NCBI RefSeq assembly: GCF_001939735.1 | Contig: NZ_MJIL01000092.1 | Location: forward strand, 132,185-196,184 | Reading direction: 5' to 3' | From: Photobacterium proteolyticum | GTDB taxonomy: Bacteria; Pseudomonadota; Gammaproteobacteria; Enterobacterales; Vibrionaceae | Length of the DNA: 64,000 nucleotides | Shown: positions 63,562-64,000 of the stretch, in pieces | How the letters are laid out: each line of letters begins with the position of its first letter | Position numbering within the stretch: position 1 is the first letter of the stretch | Translations under genes and position numbers: made by a program | Notes under the pieces: model-generated | What the model saw: the letters and a program-made list of their open reading frames with translations, nothing else | What the model was told of the DNA's origin: nothing | Databases searched by the model: none

Positions 63562-64000
63562 ATGATACCTATTCGCCTTCCAAAAATCCGCGCGCTGTTT
63601 TTCCTTGGAGATCGTGACGGTCTGGCTTTTCGCCTGTTTTCATACTTTGCGGTTATTTTGAGCCTAATTCTGGTGTTGCAAAACATTGCCGAGGTCGCCT
63701 TGATCAAGGCCATATTACATGTACCCGAAAGAATTCAGGCCGAGATGCTCTCGCTGGCCGAGCAGGCCGAAGTGATGATTGAAGAAGGGGATATGGACGA
63801 GCTTGCCGACTGGGAACGGGGGCAGGACTATTATTTGTTTGTGCTTGATAAAGAGCGTCGCACAATCAGCGGCCGTGAAATGCACCCGCACTTTGAATTC
63901 AAGCTCAATTATATTCGACAGCTGGATACCACTTTTGAGAACCGGGTTAATCGGCCCGTTATTGCTATTTCACTACGTACCGGACACGAACTGGTGATCC
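63562..64000 (+). CDS. Membrane sensor protein, probably histidine kinase, N-terminal part (runs off the window)
   Basis: From ATG 63562 the frame is open to the window edge (146 residues). A basic cytoplasmic start (MIPIRLPKIRALFFLGDRDG) is followed by one membrane helix (about 24-42) and an acidic, helical periplasmic segment (EMLSLAEQAEVMIEEGDMDE, then DYYLFVLDKERRTISGREMH). The layout is that of the sensor region of a CpxA/PhoQ-like kinase, but no kinase domain is visible in the window. The 296-bp gap before it contains a GAGCAACTGCTC palindrome (63431-63442) and no gene. Confidence 0.7.
   Translation, partial: MIPIRLPKIRALFFLGDRDGLAFRLFSYFAVILSLILVLQNIAEVALIKAILHVPERIQAEMLSLAEQAEVMIEEGDMDELADWERGQDYYLFVLDKERRTISGREMHPHFEFKLNYIRQLDTTFENRVNRPVIAISLRTGHELVI

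Noticed and set aside
1-64000. CRISPR array, prophage, insertion sequence with transposase, tRNA or rRNA genes
   Set aside because: None were found on reading; the only mobile DNA is the non-coding foldback element and its remnants.

Overview
The window looks like chromosomal DNA of a marine gammaproteobacterium of the Vibrionaceae, most likely Photobacterium or a close relative. The reasons are the gene families present (YfcZ/YiiS, DUF1496, MsrPQ, a Bcr/CflA + HlyD + DUF2955 efflux set, paired chemoreceptors, glpFK), the moderate base composition with AT-rich intergenic regions, and a structured inverted-repeat element of the kind scattered through Vibrionaceae intergenic DNA. This assignment is inference; no rRNA or other marker gene is present. 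No tRNA, rRNA, CRISPR array, transposase or prophage was seen.

Layout. (1) 1-8.3 kb: a myo-inositol locus. A sugar ABC transporter (binding protein, start of the ATPase) diverges from iolC-iolD-iolE-iolA. Together they would import a sugar or polyol and take 2-keto-myo-inositol to acetyl-CoA and DHAP; IolG, IolB and the permease are not in the window. (2) 8.4-15.6 kb: small conserved genes (RidA among them), a MarR regulator facing a drug-efflux operon over two matching operators, a 268-bp foldback element, and a 54-codon gene. (3) 15.7-18.5 kb: glpFK with GlpR-like and CRP-like sites. (4) 18.5-24.3 kb: a RecQ-family helicase and two chemoreceptors. (5) 24.4-31.3 kb: a QmcA/NfeD pair, a methyltransferase, an acetyltransferase-like protein, an unrecognised exported protein, GloA and a 2OG-Fe(II) oxygenase. 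(6) 31.5-34.8 kb: three related small membrane proteins followed by a BaeSR-like two-component system. (7) 34.9-45.8 kb: transporters (EamA, MATE), an exported amidohydrolase, MsrPQ, a two-domain cupin protein, a fatty acid desaturase and an L,D-transpeptidase. (8) 45.9-62.4 kb, minus strand: a complete respiratory complex I operon, nuoA to nuoN, then a lipoprotein gene and the start of a membrane sensor.

The most notable system is the complex I operon. nuoA-K, M and N are recognisable and in canonical order, but the canonical nuoL position holds three genes: an Mrp-antiporter-like subunit (506 aa), a small two-helix membrane protein (110 aa), and a second Mrp-like subunit (622 aa) whose C-terminus resembles the lateral-helix region of NuoL. 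This predicts four antiporter-like modules in the membrane arm instead of three. nuoI in the same operon carries a six-copy 15-bp in-frame minisatellite, and a remnant of the foldback element lies between nuoI and nuoH.
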